Part shown: piece by piece, positions 5,813 through 6,272 of the stretch | How positions within the stretch are numbered: the stretch's first letter is position 1 | Layout: each line of letters starts with the position of its first letter | Source of the DNA: Azonexus sp. | GTDB taxonomy: Bacteria > Pseudomonadota > Gammaproteobacteria > Burkholderiales > Rhodocyclaceae | DNA: 6,272 bases | Assembly: GCA_023150195.1 (NCBI GenBank) | Contig: JAKLLI010000118.1 | Coordinates: forward strand, 1-6,272 | Direction of reading: 5' to 3' | Made by a program: the position numbers and the translations under genes | Notes under the pieces: model-generated | Database searches by the model: none | Told to the model about the DNA's origin: nothing | The model's input: the letters and a program-made list of their open reading frames with translations, nothing else

Positions 5813-6272
5813 TTACCAGGCAATACGGGGTGGGTCGGCAGGCCAGAGGCCGGGTGGGCGCTCGTCGGCGATGAGGACTTTCAGGCGGGCGATGAAATCG
5901 CCACGGTCGATCTCTTCAGCGCCCAGCGAGGCCAGGTGCGGTGTGTGCATCTGGCAGTCGATCATGCCGAAATCTTGAGCAAGAAGATAGTGAATCAGAT
6001 GGGCAAAGGCGCATTTCGAGGCATCGGTTTGCCGGGAAAACATGGATTCACCGTAAAACATGCGTCCGATGGCCAGGCCGTAGAGTCCCCCGACCAGTTG
6101 GCCGTCGGCATAGGTTTCCACCGAATGCGCCCAGCCTTGGCGGTGCAGTTTCTGGTAGGCATCGCGCATGGCCGTGTCGATCCATGTGCCGCTTTGCCCC
6201 GGGCGAGGGGTGCTGGCGCACATGGCCATGACATCGGCGAAGCGGGTATCGAATCTGACGGTCAACCCGCTG
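5813..6272 (-). CDS. aat: Leucyl/phenylalanyl-tRNA--protein transferase, 5' end beyond the window
   Basis: The visible 152 residues are the C-terminal two thirds of an enzyme usually about 230 residues long; the frame runs open through the window edge at 6272, so the TTG at 6265 is not the start. Aat adds Leu or Phe from charged tRNA to proteins with N-terminal Lys or Arg, making primary N-degrons for ClpS/ClpAP (EC 2.3.2.6). Diagnostic stretches are [43 protein letters not shown] (catalytic-site Glu) and [19 protein letters not shown] (Asp and Gln of the active site), all intact. The N-terminal part, with the usual FPP/WWSP motifs, is outside the window. The stop lies 2 bases before bpt, the arrangement common in beta- and gammaproteobacteria where both N-degron enzymes occur. 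Confidence 0.95.
   Translation of the reverse strand, partial: SGLTVRFDTRFADVMAMCASTPRPGQSGTWIDTAMRDAYQKLHRQGWAHSVETYADGQLVGGLYGLAIGRMFYGESMFSRQTDASKCAFAHLIHYLLAQDFGMIDCQMHTPHLASLGAEEIDRGDFIARLKVLIADERPPGLWPADPPRIAW

Noticed and set aside
5094..5978. Long + strand open frame of 294 codons opposite bpt and aat
   Set aside because: It runs antisense to two strongly recognised enzymes, spans their junction, and shows no domain or signal; it reflects GC-rich codon bias.

Overview
The window reads as chromosomal DNA of a GC-rich Gram-negative proteobacterium, most likely a betaproteobacterium (Rhodocyclales-like by general impression of gene content; not provable here). The evidence is exported proteins with Sec, Tat and lipoprotein signals, a tandem pair of N-degron aminoacyl transferases (aat-bpt), and a MacB-type permease. 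It is densely coded: eight genes are complete in the window, one is cut at each edge, and the longest gap between genes is about 110 bases. No tRNA, rRNA, CRISPR array, insertion sequence or phage gene was seen.

Left block, + strand (1-1363): the last 33 residues of a MacB/FtsX-type ABC transporter permease, whose stop overlaps the start of a Tat-exported flavoprotein of the flavocytochrome c sulfide dehydrogenase (FCSD) family. Both redox cysteines expected in that family are present, but no cytochrome subunit gene follows. This block converges with the next, with 4 bases between the stop codons.

Middle block, - strand (2332 down to 1368): a secreted ankyrin-repeat protein and an exported, divergent DUF411 protein whose reading frames overlap by 7 bases. 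An AT-rich 109-base gap (2333-2441) carrying an inverted repeat lies upstream and probably holds the promoter.

Right block, - strand (6272 down to 2442): aat (5' end cut off by the window edge), bpt, a periplasmic MliC-YscW two-domain protein, a LemA lipoprotein, a membrane TPM-domain protein with a glycine-rich tail, and a second, leaderless TPM-domain protein. Most junctions overlap or are 1 to 4 bases apart. The exception is a 59-base gap before lemA, so lemA-TPM-TPM may be a sub-operon. The block joins N-terminal leucylation/phenylalanylation (the ClpS/ClpAP N-degron pathway) to envelope-protein genes of poorly understood function.

Nothing here is clearly a new defence or mobile system. 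The most unusual points are the divergent DUF411 protein with relocated cysteines next to an exported ankyrin protein, the MliC-YscW fusion, and the orphan FCSD-like flavoprotein coupled to an ABC permease.
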